This document shows positions 8,126 through 17,245 of a stretch of DNA of 55,809 nt, piece after piece; position 1 is the stretch's first letter, and every line of letters begins with the position of its first letter. The position numbers were made by a program, and so were the translations under genes. The stretch lies in assembly GCF_002009015.1 (NCBI RefSeq), contig NZ_LZDE01000336.1, positions 1-55,809 of the forward strand, read 5' to 3'. Source of the stretch: Microbulbifer mangrovi. Lineage in GTDB: Bacteria; Pseudomonadota; Gammaproteobacteria; Pseudomonadales; Cellvibrionaceae. Under the pieces are notes generated by a model. The model did no database searches. It was not told the DNA's origin and was given only the letters and a program-made list of their open reading frames with translations.

Positions 8126-10030
8126 ATGTCTTCCATAAATCAAGACAAACGCATGATCCGAACAAACTGTTCGATCGGCAAAGACACTTTTATCGCCACT
8201 GCATTACACGGCGAAGAGCACATATCCAAACCTTATCGTTACCAGCTAAAGCTACTCTCCAAGAATCACGATATCGAGCAGGCAGATATCGTGGGAAAAC
8301 CATTCACGGCAAGTATTCACTACGCAGAAAAAGAACGGTATATCGACGGATACGTCACGCACTTCTCAATGCATGACGTGAATTCAGAAGGGATGCGCCT
8401 GTATATTGCTGTAATACAGCCTGGACTCTGGTTCACCAACCTTGGCGGGAAAAACAGGATTTTTGAAAAAAAATCAGCGAAGGACATCATCAAGGAGGTC
8501 CTCGGTGAATACAGTAGCGTGATCAAATTCAGCGATAAAATGAACGCAGAATACATCACCCGAGAGTATTGCACCCAGTTTAATGAAACAGACTTCCAGT
8601 TCATTCACCGGCTGATGTCTCAGGAAGGGATCTCCTACTATTTCACACAAAAAAGTGGCGCACACGAACTGGTTATCTGTGACGACCATAAAGATTACTA
8701 TGACTGTATCACTGATAAGGTCGAATACGATGGCGGTGGCAGCCATCCGCGCAAGAATTCTGTAAGCAGCTGGCACCGGGACTTCAACTATCACGGCGGC
8801 GGCTATGAACTGAAGGACTACAACGAATTCACCCCGGGTAAGGACAACGTTCAGTCGGTCAAAACAGCCAGTAAACTGAATGGCGTGACCGACTACATCC
8901 AAAATATATACGGCATCAATCACTTCAAGGTGTCCGGCGATTCCGAGCACGCATTTCAGGACAGCTACCACAAAGAACTCGCAAAGCGGGCGATTGAGGC
9001 CCAGGAAAGTCGCTTTGACATCGGACACGGCAGCAGCGACTGCCCGGCGTTGGCCGCAGGCGGTTGTTTTCAGCTCGATCACACCATCAAGTCTGAGAAA
9101 GGAAAATACCTGCTCACATCTGTACGTATCACCGCCACGGACAGCAACAGCGATGATACGCACTTCAAGAACACCTTCACCTGTATCCCGGACAAGGTGA
9201 CCCCACGCCCCGATCCATTTATTGGCACCAAGCAAATACATGCCCCTCAGGTGGCCGAAGTACTCAGTGTGAAAGCCACGGAGGCAGCGAGTTCCAAAGA
9301 CCCCTATACACAGGTCAAGGTAAAATTCCCCTGGAACTCCAAGCAGAACAGTTGCTGGGTACGGGTAATGCAGTCGTTTTCCGGTAAGAACTGGGGGGCG
9401 AACTTTGTTCCGCGGGTGGGCCAGGAAGTTGTGGTCACCTATATCAACGGGGATATGGAACGCCCGCTGGTAACTGGCGCGGTGTACAACGGCGATAATA
9501 CCGGACCCGGTTATACGGCCACCCAAAGTGGATGGAAAACCCAGTTCGACAGCAGCAAATTCAATGAGCTTCGCTTCGAGGACAAGAAGGACAGCGAAGA
9601 AATCTATATGGAAGCAGGAAAAGACCACACCTTCCTCATCCATAATGATCAGAGCGGCAAGATCGAGAACAATCAATCACTGGAAGTAAAGAATGATCGA
9701 GAGATCACGATTACCGATGGCAACGAGACCGTCACAGTGAAAAGCGGCAACCAGTCAATCTCGGTCGATAAAGGGAATCAGTCAATCGATATCGGCAAGG
9801 GGGACCAGTCTGTCGATATCGGTGGGAAACAGACGATCAAGGCTAACGGAGCCATTTCCGTCACCTCCCAAAAATCAATCGAGTTCAAGGTAGGCGGTAA
9901 CAGTATCAAGATCGAGCAAAGTGGCATCACTATCAAGGGTATCAAGGTGACATGCAAGGGCACTGCAACTGCTGAAGTCAGCGCCTCGGGAATGTTGACC
10001 CTGAAAGGCGGCATTACAAAAATCAACTGA
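8126..10030 (+). CDS. vgrG: T6SS spike protein VgrG (TssI)
   Basis: The 634-residue protein begins with the gp27-like base domain (about 1-370), which carries the family signature FNETDFQFIHRLMSQEGISY at 150-170. The OB-fold gp5-like part follows (about 385-470; VKFPWNSKQNSCWVRVMQ, VGQEVVVTYINGDMERPLV). The C-terminus is the repeating needle, with strings such as KSGNQSISVDKGNQSIDIG. No extra catalytic extension is present, so it is a structural rather than an evolved VgrG and must carry effectors through partners. It lies 143 bp after hcp and 12 bp before the DUF6931-like gene. Confidence 0.96.
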   Translation: MSSINQDKRMIRTNCSIGKDTFIATALHGEEHISKPYRYQLKLLSKNHDIEQADIVGKPFTASIHYAEKERYIDGYVTHFSMHDVNSEGMRLYIAVIQPGLWFTNLGGKNRIFEKKSAKDIIKEVLGEYSSVIKFSDKMNAEYITREYCTQFNETDFQFIHRLMSQEGISYYFTQKSGAHELVICDDHKDYYDCITDKVEYDGGGSHPRKNSVSSWHRDFNYHGGGYELKDYNEFTPGKDNVQSVKTASKLNGVTDYIQNIYGINHFKVSGDSEHAFQDSYHKELAKRAIEAQESRFDIGHGSSDCPALAAGGCFQLDHTIKSEKGKYLLTSVRITATDSNSDDTHFKNTFTCIPDKVTPRPDPFIGTKQIHAPQVAEVLSVKATEAASSKDPYTQVKVKFPWNSKQNSCWVRVMQSFSGKNWGANFVPRVGQEVVVTYINGDMERPLVTGAVYNGDNTGPGYTATQSGWKTQFDSSKFNELRFEDKKDSEEIYMEAGKDHTFLIHNDQSGKIENNQSLEVKNDREITITDGNETVTVKSGNQSISVDKGNQSIDIGKGDQSVDIGGKQTIKANGAISVTSQKSIEFKVGGNSIKIEQSGITIKGIKVTCKGTATAEVSASGMLTLKGGITKIN

Positions 10031-10042
10031 TGGATTGCTAGC

Positions 10043-10618
10043 ATGACTGACCTGGTTAAAGTGCAGGCTGCCACTGCCGCCGAGCTACTTCAATTCCTCG
10101 AGATCACCGAGGAAGCGGAACACCTACTGGTTCCCGACACAGCGCCCGAGGTGAGTATCAACCGGCTCGCGGACGCCGGATTTTACCCGGACGCTATCAA
10201 GCTACTGGCATTGGGGCTACCCAAGCGTGAATCTGTCTGGTGGGCATGCTTGTGCGCCAAAGACAGCCAGAACGCCCAAACGGACGAACTCAATCGCAAT
10301 GCACTGGCGGCCACCGAGGGGTGGGTGAGAACCCCGAGTGAAGAGAGACGCCAGCTTTGTCGACAGCTGGGAGAGCAGACTCGCCACAAAACGGCAGCGA
10401 GCTGGGCGGCCACTGCCGCCGCCTGGTCTCACGGTAGCTTGTCCGCCCCGGGAGAGCCAGCGATTGAGCCGCCGGCGCATCTGTATGCCCATGCAGTGGC
10501 CGGTAGCGTTACTTTGGCCGCAGTACATACCGATCCAATCAGCCCGGAGAAACTGCTCGCACAGTTTTTACAGAGAGGCTTGGATCTGGCGCGCGGTGGT
10601 ACCGGGAAGTCCGCGTAG
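10043..10618 (+). CDS. T6SS-associated protein between vgrG and PAAR (DUF6931-like)
   Basis: The 191-residue product has no signal peptide or membrane segment. It is mostly helical and Ala/Leu-rich, with a central ESVWWACLCAKD motif and a C-terminal PISPEKLLAQFLQRGLDLARGG. From memory it resembles DUF6931 proteins that lie near vgrG/PAAR genes, but I could not run a search. It starts 12 bp after vgrG and ends 54 bp before the PAAR gene, the place where adaptors or chaperones are usual. A role as adaptor linking VgrG, PAAR or cargo is inference from position. No nuclease, lipase or amidase motif is visible, so it is not an obvious toxin. Confidence 0.7.
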   Translation: MTDLVKVQAATAAELLQFLEITEEAEHLLVPDTAPEVSINRLADAGFYPDAIKLLALGLPKRESVWWACLCAKDSQNAQTDELNRNALAATEGWVRTPSEERRQLCRQLGEQTRHKTAASWAATAAAWSHGSLSAPGEPAIEPPAHLYAHAVAGSVTLAAVHTDPISPEKLLAQFLQRGLDLARGGTGKSA

Positions 10619-10672
10619 GGATTATAGAGCGCAGCAGGCTCTAACTTTTTCAATAGAGTGCAGGAGATCATT

Positions 10673-10966
10673 ATGAGTAAACCCGCAGCCAGGCTTACCG
10701 ACATGCACACCTGCCCGATGGTTACCGGCACTGTGCCGCATGTGGGAGGACCTATCCTCGGCCCCGGCGCTCCCACGGTATTGATCGGCAACATGCCCGC
10801 CGCCAATATGGGAACCACCTGCACCTGCGTTGGCCCACCCGACTCTATCGTGAGCGGCAGTGCCACGGTGCTGATCAATAACAAGCCCGCCGCCCGCATG
10901 GGTGACTCCACTGCGCACGGTGGTGTGATTATTCTGGGCTGTCCGACGGTATTGATCGGCGGCTGA
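10673..10966 (+). CDS. PAAR-domain spike tip protein
   Basis: The 97-residue product is a single PAAR domain: MSKPAARLTDMHTCPM at the start, three GG-P-type repeats (GGPILGPGAPTVLIGN, ASATVLINNKPAARMGD-like, ILGCPTVLIGG) and the His/Cys residues that bind a metal at the tip. The ATG at 10673 is chosen because AGGAG lies 7 nt upstream; an in-frame GTG at 10658 lies before that SD. PAAR proteins sharpen the VgrG trimer. With no C-terminal extension it carries no fused effector. It closes the plus-strand hcp unit, 10 bp before a bidirectional terminator. Confidence 0.95.
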   Translation: MSKPAARLTDMHTCPMVTGTVPHVGGPILGPGAPTVLIGNMPAANMGTTCTCVGPPDSIVSGSATVLINNKPAARMGDSTAHGGVIILGCPTVLIGG

Positions 10967-10971
10967 CCCGT

Positions 10972-11001
10972 AAAAAAAAGCCCTGCAGAGCAGGGCTTTT
11001 T
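10972..11001. terminator. Bidirectional intrinsic terminator between PAAR gene and clpV
   Basis: The perfect stem AGCCCTGC-AGA-GCAGGGCT (10979-10997) is preceded by A8 and followed by T5, so it can terminate both the plus-strand hcp unit and the minus-strand tss block that ends with clpV. Confidence 0.88.
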
Positions 11002-11016
11002 ACTACCAATCTGACC

Positions 11017-13680
11017 TCAGCTCAAAGAATAGCTGAAATCGCCTTCCTCTGTGGCTCCCACGTGTACCTGTCGAATATCTTCACCCTTTGCCATTCTATC
11101 GAGGCATTCGCTAGCCAGTGCCGGCAGCAGTGTCCGGTTGAGAATTACCTCGATATTCCGGGCACCGGTATCCGCTTCCTGACAACGTGCAACGATATTG
11201 ACCAGCACATCGTCGTCGTAACTGAAGCCAGCTCCGTAATGCTCCTTAACACGTTTCTCGATGCGTCGCATATTGATCTTGCAGATTTCCACGAGGTTTT
11301 CATCGTCCAGTGGATAATAGGCGATCACATTGGCGCGACCGAGGAATGCCGGTTTAAATTTCTGCAAAAGGTGCGGGCGGATATTATCCAGAAGCACCTC
11401 GGGATCCGGCTTTTCTTCCACCTGATTAAAGATCGCACGAATCGCATCCTCACCGGCATTTGAGGTCATGATGATCAGCGTATTCTTGAAGTCAATATCG
11501 CGGCCTTCACCATCCTTGATGGTGCCTTTGTCGAACAGGTTATAGAAAATGTCCTGCACCCCGGGATGTGCCTTCTCCATTTCATCCAGAAGAATCACAG
11601 AGTATGGCTTGCGCCGTGCGGCCTCGGTCAGTACACCGCCCTCACCGTAACCTACATAGCCGGGAGGTGACCCGAGCAACATGGAGACTTTATGCTCCTC
11701 CTTGAACTCGGACATATTGATGGTGGTGATATTCTGCTCTCCACCGAACAATTCGTCCGCAAGCGCCAGCGCAGTTTCGGTTTTACCCACACCACTGGTG
11801 CCACAGAACAGGAATACACCGACCGGTTTGCGTGGATCGGTAAGGCCTGCACGGGAAGTGCGCACCGCCTGCGCAACGGCATCCAGCGCATGGGGCTGAC
11901 CGATAACCCGACGGTTGAGTCGTTCAGCGAGAGTCTGCACCGCTTCAATTTCATTGCTGACCATTTTACCGACGGGTATCCCGGTCCAGTTGGCAATAAC
12001 CTCCGCAATTGACTGCTCATCTACCGCCGATTGCATCAGCGGTGTATCCCCCTGAATCTGCTGCAATTGCTCGGTGAGCGACTGTAACTGCTGCTTGAAA
12101 TCTTCCAGTGCCGAGGTATCGACAGTGTCTTCACTGCCGGAGAGTTGCTTTGAATACTCTTCGTCAATGCGATCACGCAGGGTGCGGATCTCGGCGGTCA
12201 ACTCCTGCTCCTGCTGCAGTTGACCTTGTAAGCGGTCAAGCTGCTGCTGCGCTTCCTGCTGCTCCAGTTGCAGTTGCTGGATCGCATCTTCGTATACGCC
12301 GCTGGCGGCATTTTCGCGCTGCAGTTTTTCAATGGTGCGTGTAGTGCTGGCAACAATGCGCTGAATATCTTCGATCGCCCCGGGGGTAGAGGATTGACTC
12401 AGCGCAACGCGCGCGCATGCCGTATCGAGCAGGCTCACGGATTTATCGGGTAACTGTCTTCCGGGAATATAACGGTGTGAAAGCTTGACCGATGCGACAA
12501 CCGCCTCATCCAGAATACGTACCTTGTGGTGGGATTCGAGGCTGGGCGCGATACCGCGCATCATATCAACTGCCTTCTGCTCGTCTGGCTCTTCGACTTT
12601 AACCACCTGAAAACGACGGGTAAGAGCCGGGTCGCGTTCAAAGTATTTCTTGTATTCCGCCCAAGTGGTCGCGGCGATGGTGCGCAATTCGCCTCGCGCC
12701 AGAGCCGGCTTCAGCAGGTTAGCGGCATCGCCCTGCCCTTCCTTGCCGCCAGCTCCGATCATGGTATGGGCTTCGTCGATAAACAGGATAATCGGTGACG
12801 CGGAGGCTCGCACCTCTTCGATCACCGATTTCAGGCGGTTCTCGAACTCGCCTTTTACACTGGCACCGGCCTGCAGCAAACCCAGATCCAGGGTCCGCAC
12901 GGTGACGTCACGCAACGGTGTCGGAACATCACCGCTGGCAATACGCAGCGCGAATCCTTCGACGACGGCGGTTTTACCCACGCCTGCCTCACCGGTGAGA
13001 ATCGGGTTATTCTGGCGGCGGCGGGTGAGAATATCGATACACTGACGAATTTCCTCATCGCGCCCAAGTACCGGATCAATTTCTCCGTCGCGCGCGCGCT
13101 GAGTCAGGTTAACCGTGTATTTGTCCAATGCGGGAGCTTTGCTCGCGGCGACCGCAACCTGGGCGCCGTCCGCGGTATGCTCCGCACCAGCTACCGCACT
13201 GGACTCTCCGCTGTGGCCGAACATGGCCCGTGCGGTTTCACGAATCGACTCGGGAGCGATACTTTTCAGCTCCGGGCAGGACTCCAACAACTGACGGCGG
13301 GAGGCCTCTTCCAGTAATAGAGCAGCAAGCAGATGACCGGAACTCACCGCGCGGTGGCCGAAGTCAATGGAAGCGAGTATCCAGCAATTTTTTGCCGCCT
13401 CTACAATACTCGGCGACAACGCAGCAGGGCGACTGCTACCGGATTTAAAGCGCGCAATCGCAACTGCGAGTTGCTTGGCGAGATTCGAGGGGTTTACATC
13501 GTGCTTTTCCAGCAAATGGTAAAAATCGGTATCAGACTGGTCCAGGAGTTTCAGCAGCCAATGCTCAAGCTCGACATTATACTGACTTTGTGCCAGACAG
13601 AGACCGGCAGCGCCCTCTAGTGATTCGCGCATGACCGGCGTCATGGTATCCACGAGTCTTTTTAGATCTACGTTGATCAT
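11017..13680 (-). CDS. clpV: T6SS sheath-recycling AAA+ ATPase ClpV (TssH)
   Basis: The 887-residue protein has a Clp N-domain (about 1-150) and two AAA+ modules. The first has Walker A GEAGVGKT (230-237) and Walker B LFIDEAH (299-305). The second has Walker A GTSGVGKT (627-634) and LLDEMEKAHPGV. A glutamine-rich coiled coil (about 440-540) sits between them. It disassembles contracted TssB/TssC sheath in the cytoplasm so subunits can be reused. It is the last gene of the block and lies 69 bp after tssG, a wider gap than the others, with GAGGGA 9 nt before the ATG. It ends just before the bidirectional terminator. Confidence 0.96.
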   Translation of the reverse strand: MINVDLKRLVDTMTPVMRESLEGAAGLCLAQSQYNVELEHWLLKLLDQSDTDFYHLLEKHDVNPSNLAKQLAVAIARFKSGSSRPAALSPSIVEAAKNCWILASIDFGHRAVSSGHLLAALLLEEASRRQLLESCPELKSIAPESIRETARAMFGHSGESSAVAGAEHTADGAQVAVAASKAPALDKYTVNLTQRARDGEIDPVLGRDEEIRQCIDILTRRRQNNPILTGEAGVGKTAVVEGFALRIASGDVPTPLRDVTVRTLDLGLLQAGASVKGEFENRLKSVIEEVRASASPIILFIDEAHTMIGAGGKEGQGDAANLLKPALARGELRTIAATTWAEYKKYFERDPALTRRFQVVKVEEPDEQKAVDMMRGIAPSLESHHKVRILDEAVVASVKLSHRYIPGRQLPDKSVSLLDTACARVALSQSSTPGAIEDIQRIVASTTRTIEKLQRENAASGVYEDAIQQLQLEQQEAQQQLDRLQGQLQQEQELTAEIRTLRDRIDEEYSKQLSGSEDTVDTSALEDFKQQLQSLTEQLQQIQGDTPLMQSAVDEQSIAEVIANWTGIPVGKMVSNEIEAVQTLAERLNRRVIGQPHALDAVAQAVRTSRAGLTDPRKPVGVFLFCGTSGVGKTETALALADELFGGEQNITTINMSEFKEEHKVSMLLGSPPGYVGYGEGGVLTEAARRKPYSVILLDEMEKAHPGVQDIFYNLFDKGTIKDGEGRDIDFKNTLIIMTSNAGEDAIRAIFNQVEEKPDPEVLLDNIRPHLLQKFKPAFLGRANVIAYYPLDDENLVEICKINMRRIEKRVKEHYGAGFSYDDDVLVNIVARCQEADTGARNIEVILNRTLLPALASECLDRMAKGEDIRQVHVGATEEGDFSYSLS

Positions 13681-13749
13681 AATATTATTTCCCTCAGTTT
13701 ATTCCCTGTTATTTTCACAAGTTACCGCTGTCGCAACTGGCTTCCGATT

Positions 13750-14970
13750 CTAAGCCGCAGGCAACGCCTCTTCCGGTGACATCTGGTCTGCACTCAAACT
13801 AACCACCACTTTTTCATCCTGATCCTGGTCGCTGGCCATATGCGTATTCCAGCCAAGGAGTGGTTGATGGCAGTCATCTCCGGTGAGCTGAACCGGTGAT
13901 ACCTGACTGGTATACAAAGTGGCTGAAATCTCGAAATCCATCTCAATACCGGCACTCAACTGGATAAATGATTTCAGCGCTTCCAGTTTTTCAGAACCGG
14001 GGGCAATGGCCATATGGTCTTCGTAGTCCAGAGGCTCGATGACTATGCGAAATTTATTCTGAGCCTGGAAGCATTGGGTTCCGAGAATGGTGTCGGTGCC
14101 CAGGCGATTATTGACCCCCAACGGATACTGCGGGCCCGGCAGCCGGGTAAGCACGTCCTCCGGCAAATCATCCCACTGCCCCTGGAACTGCTCGACCGAA
14201 ACCTTCAGACCGAAATATTGGCGAATCATGCTTTCCAGCGCGGCGGCAGAGCATTGTTGCCGACCCAGGTGCCCGGCCATACCGTAAAGTACATCATCCG
14301 GGATTGGCATCCGGTATCGGAGTTCACTGGTACCCAGCCCGGCAATGGATGCCAGCGCCTGGCTGAATAAATCCGGCTCTCGCGCCTTGCGCAGTTTCGC
14401 CGATTCGAAATTTACGGGTAGCTGGTATTTCTGCCACGCGCGATAGAACAGGGAAATATTGCGGTGGTGAAAGATATCCAGAAAATCCCGCAGCGCCGTG
14501 TTTTTTTCCCGAAGCTCACGGTGCACTACCTCGGTCAGGTAGTACGGCATAACCCCCTGGCTACCCACCAGTCCACCGAAGCCGACTTCCATATTCCACT
14601 GTTTCTCTGGTGCCGATTCGTCAGCATACAGCGGATCCCGATTACCCTTGTCGCGCTCGCCATCGCTTCTCTGTCGGGTAGAGAATGGTGCCGAGATTTC
14701 GCGCTCTTCTATTCGGATCACATCAGAGGCGACAAACGATAGCGAGGTCTGCGCCTTGAAACGCAGCACTTCCCTCGCTGGCGGTGCAGCACTGGCCAAA
14801 GGTTCTCGAGCAAATACGGCGCCTGCAGCAGCGTCGGAATCTTCCCGCTGCTGCTCGATCAGAACAGCGCGCTCCAGGGTCCGCACCGCCTGAAAAAACT
14901 CAAAGCGATACGGCTCCTCGCGCAGCCGCTGGATTACACTAACGCTTTGTCGCCGGCGCGTGGAGGCCAT
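13750..14970 (-). CDS. tssG: T6SS baseplate protein TssG
   Basis: The 406-residue product matches the TssG/ImpH/VasB family: VIQRLREEPYRFEFFQAVR near the start, RFKAQTSLSFVASDV, then a stretch with GGLVGSQGVMPYYLTE (about 130-145) and FHHRNISLFYRAWQKY (about 165-180). TssG pairs with TssF and TssE as the wedge around the VgrG spike. The start at 14970 overlaps the end of tssF by 37 bp, which implies coupled translation. The C-terminus is slightly longer than usual and acidic. Confidence 0.93.
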   Translation of the reverse strand: MASTRRRQSVSVIQRLREEPYRFEFFQAVRTLERAVLIEQQREDSDAAAGAVFAREPLASAAPPAREVLRFKAQTSLSFVASDVIRIEEREISAPFSTRQRSDGERDKGNRDPLYADESAPEKQWNMEVGFGGLVGSQGVMPYYLTEVVHRELREKNTALRDFLDIFHHRNISLFYRAWQKYQLPVNFESAKLRKAREPDLFSQALASIAGLGTSELRYRMPIPDDVLYGMAGHLGRQQCSAAALESMIRQYFGLKVSVEQFQGQWDDLPEDVLTRLPGPQYPLGVNNRLGTDTILGTQCFQAQNKFRIVIEPLDYEDHMAIAPGSEKLEALKSFIQLSAGIEMDFEISATLYTSQVSPVQLTGDDCHQPLLGWNTHMASDQDQDEKVVVSLSADQMSPEEALPAA

Positions 14971-16763
14971 CTTTTCAGTTCTCCATCTCGATCACTCAAC
15001 TTGGCAATCAGTCTGGTAAAGGAATTAATTGAGCAATAGAGCCCCAGGAAGCGCTCGATCACACTGGCAAATAGCAGCGGGGATGTACCCGAAAGCATCA
15101 TCGAATCAAACTCGATCGTCACCTCGGTACCACGACACAAAACCACACTGCTATCCACCTGAATCGGCGCCGTTATGGGACGGGTTTCAAGCTGCAGAAC
15201 CGATTCAATCATGTTCCTGGTACTGCCGGAATTACGGAAATCGTATAACCGCAGTATCTCTTTCAGCACATCCACACCGCCGGTATTACTTAGGGACAGA
15301 TGATTCAGGTTTAGATGGGAAATCAGCCGCCAGTAAGCGCGATCGCGTCTCGGGGGGCGAATGGTTGCAGTAGGGGCAACCGGGCAACTGATCCGTTTAG
15401 CCGGCGCATCACCATCGACGATAGACAGATACGGCTGGGCATTTCCGGATGGAAGCTTTTTCGGCAGATTGCGATTGGTACAGGTCAGCTTCAGGCCCAG
15501 GGTCTGCTGATCAGCGTCGTACGGGTTGAAATCCAGATCCACCAGCATGATATCCACTTCAGAAGCCTGTTCATTGCGGTGCTCACCCTCGACGACATCC
15601 CGCCGACGCGAATACCAGAATGCGGACTTTCCATCCGAAGCGTTACTGTGCTGAATCCCGTAAAACGGGCGGTATTGGGTGGTTTCCCCTCCGGCGTTGG
15701 TGGAACTCACCTCATCTATTGAATACACCTCGAGGCCATCACTGCGACGTACATCGGGAATAACGTGATAGCTGTACTGTTCCTGAGTCACCGGAATCGG
15801 ATCGGCGCTGTGGTTGAACAGATTGACCACCGGTGTGCAGCCGAGGCAGAACATGGTCGGCGACAGCTGTTTCTCCAGCTCGTCGTGAGACTCCGACAGG
15901 TAGATATACAGGTTCAGGGTATCGCCGTACTTGTCGTTGATTACCCCTTCGAGACCATCTATATCGATAAACTGGAATTTCTCCGGGAACGCGAAGTACT
16001 CGGTGAGCAGCCGGTACCCGAGAAATGCCGAATCCGGATAGGGCAATAACCCTTCATCTGCACCCAGCCCAACCTGCTTCAGGGAATCCGCATCGAGAAA
16101 TACCGGGCTGGGGTCCCCCTCCCCGGTTGCGATGACGAGCTTTACACATTTCGTCAGAATCAGATCGTAGAGATCGTAGATATGACTCGGCTGGCCCTTC
16201 AGGAAAAATCGCAGACGGTTTGGCTTGAGCTCACCAAAGCTTACATCTTCGCTGAAAGTTTTCAGCGATAGTTTGAGCACCGCGTTGGCGCCAGCGACAT
16301 CATTACAGCCCGGTGCGATAAACGGCCTCGGCATCAGACTGGCGCTCTCTGCCTGAAACGGACATACATCTACGGGGTAACGGCTGGTAAATCGACAGGT
16401 CTGCCCCTGGAAACTCTCGGATTCCAGTACAAGATCCTTTTCCAGATGGACGATGCCATCCAGGTCGGATTCGGGCTCAAACTGAATGATCGAGCATGAG
16501 GGTATCGGGCGCAGGTAATGGGGATACAGCGTCTCCAGTATTGCGTCCGTCAGTTCCGGAAAATCATCGCTCAGCTTCTGCTGCACGCGCGCATTCATAT
16601 ACGCAAATCCGGACAGCAGACGCGCTACCAGCGGATCATCTACCGTGTCCGTATCCAGCTGCAGGCGAGACGCCGCGGCCGGGTGCATACGCGCAAACTC
16701 GCCGGCAGTCTGCTGTACGAAAGCCAGCTCGCGCTCGTAAAGGTCTATCAGTTTTTCAGTCAT
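14934..16763 (-). CDS. tssF: T6SS baseplate protein TssF
   Basis: The 609-residue product is a full-length TssF/ImpG/VasA. It begins with the hallmark LIDLYERELAFVQQTAGEFARMHP and LARLLSGFAYMNARVQQKL-like text, then LTDAILETLYPHYLRPIPS. It forms the main part of the baseplate wedge with TssG. The start codon overlaps the tssE stop by one base and the end overlaps tssG by 37 bp, so the three are translated as a unit. Confidence 0.95.
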   Translation of the reverse strand: MTEKLIDLYERELAFVQQTAGEFARMHPAAASRLQLDTDTVDDPLVARLLSGFAYMNARVQQKLSDDFPELTDAILETLYPHYLRPIPSCSIIQFEPESDLDGIVHLEKDLVLESESFQGQTCRFTSRYPVDVCPFQAESASLMPRPFIAPGCNDVAGANAVLKLSLKTFSEDVSFGELKPNRLRFFLKGQPSHIYDLYDLILTKCVKLVIATGEGDPSPVFLDADSLKQVGLGADEGLLPYPDSAFLGYRLLTEYFAFPEKFQFIDIDGLEGVINDKYGDTLNLYIYLSESHDELEKQLSPTMFCLGCTPVVNLFNHSADPIPVTQEQYSYHVIPDVRRSDGLEVYSIDEVSSTNAGGETTQYRPFYGIQHSNASDGKSAFWYSRRRDVVEGEHRNEQASEVDIMLVDLDFNPYDADQQTLGLKLTCTNRNLPKKLPSGNAQPYLSIVDGDAPAKRISCPVAPTATIRPPRRDRAYWRLISHLNLNHLSLSNTGGVDVLKEILRLYDFRNSGSTRNMIESVLQLETRPITAPIQVDSSVVLCRGTEVTIEFDSMMLSGTSPLLFASVIERFLGLYCSINSFTRLIAKLSDRDGELKRWPPRAGDKALV

Positions 16764-17245
16764 TATCGCACCTCTGACACGTCGACCAGTTGCGTGACCG
16801 GATTCAATGCGGAATCGAACACGATGACCTCCGATGCCGGGTTTACATGTAACACGGCCTCAACCCGGAAGCGGATACTCGGATCCTCGACGTCGATATT
16901 TTCCTGGGTATTCACCTTCACCGAGCTGATCCTTGGCTCGTAGCGGAGGATGGTGCGCTCAATATCCCGGCAAAATTTTCGGCGACTTTCTCCGGAAGTG
17001 AGGTTTACCGTGGATAAATCCGGCAGGCCGTAATTGATATTTGAATCGTCGAGATGCTCGTGTCCCTCCGGGGCGGACAGGCATCGGTAACGGGTATTGA
17101 ACAGGAACTCCAGGTCTCGCCTCACACCCTCGCGCAGCTGTCTCAGCACCTGATGGGGGCGGTGAATATCCATATTGACTGAGGAATCCAGTAAGCGATC
17201 CAGTAGTGGTGCCAACAATCGCTTTTCTTGTGTGGACTGACTCAT
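16763..17245 (-). CDS. tssE: T6SS baseplate protein TssE (gp25-like)
   Basis: The 160-residue protein is a gp25/lysozyme-like TssE: LLDRLLDSS at the N-terminus, the run ELFLNTRY-like EFLFNTRYRCL, LDDSNINYGLPDLSTVN and RYEPRISSVKVNTQE. TssE links the baseplate wedge to the first sheath ring. It overlaps tssC2 upstream and tssF downstream by one base each. Confidence 0.94.
   Translation of the reverse strand: MSQSTQEKRLLAPLLDRLLDSSVNMDIHRPHQVLRQLREGVRRDLEFLFNTRYRCLSAPEGHEHLDDSNINYGLPDLSTVNLTSGESRRKFCRDIERTILRYEPRISSVKVNTQENIDVEDPSIRFRVEAVLHVNPASEVIVFDSALNPVTQLVDVSEVR

Noticed and set aside
8474..9676. 400-residue minus-strand open frame opposite vgrG
   Set aside because: It lies wholly within vgrG, has no family resemblance, and vgrG matches its family over the whole length.
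10673..10966. PAAR gene as an effector fusion
   Set aside because: The product stops right after the PAAR fold at 97 residues, with no extension.
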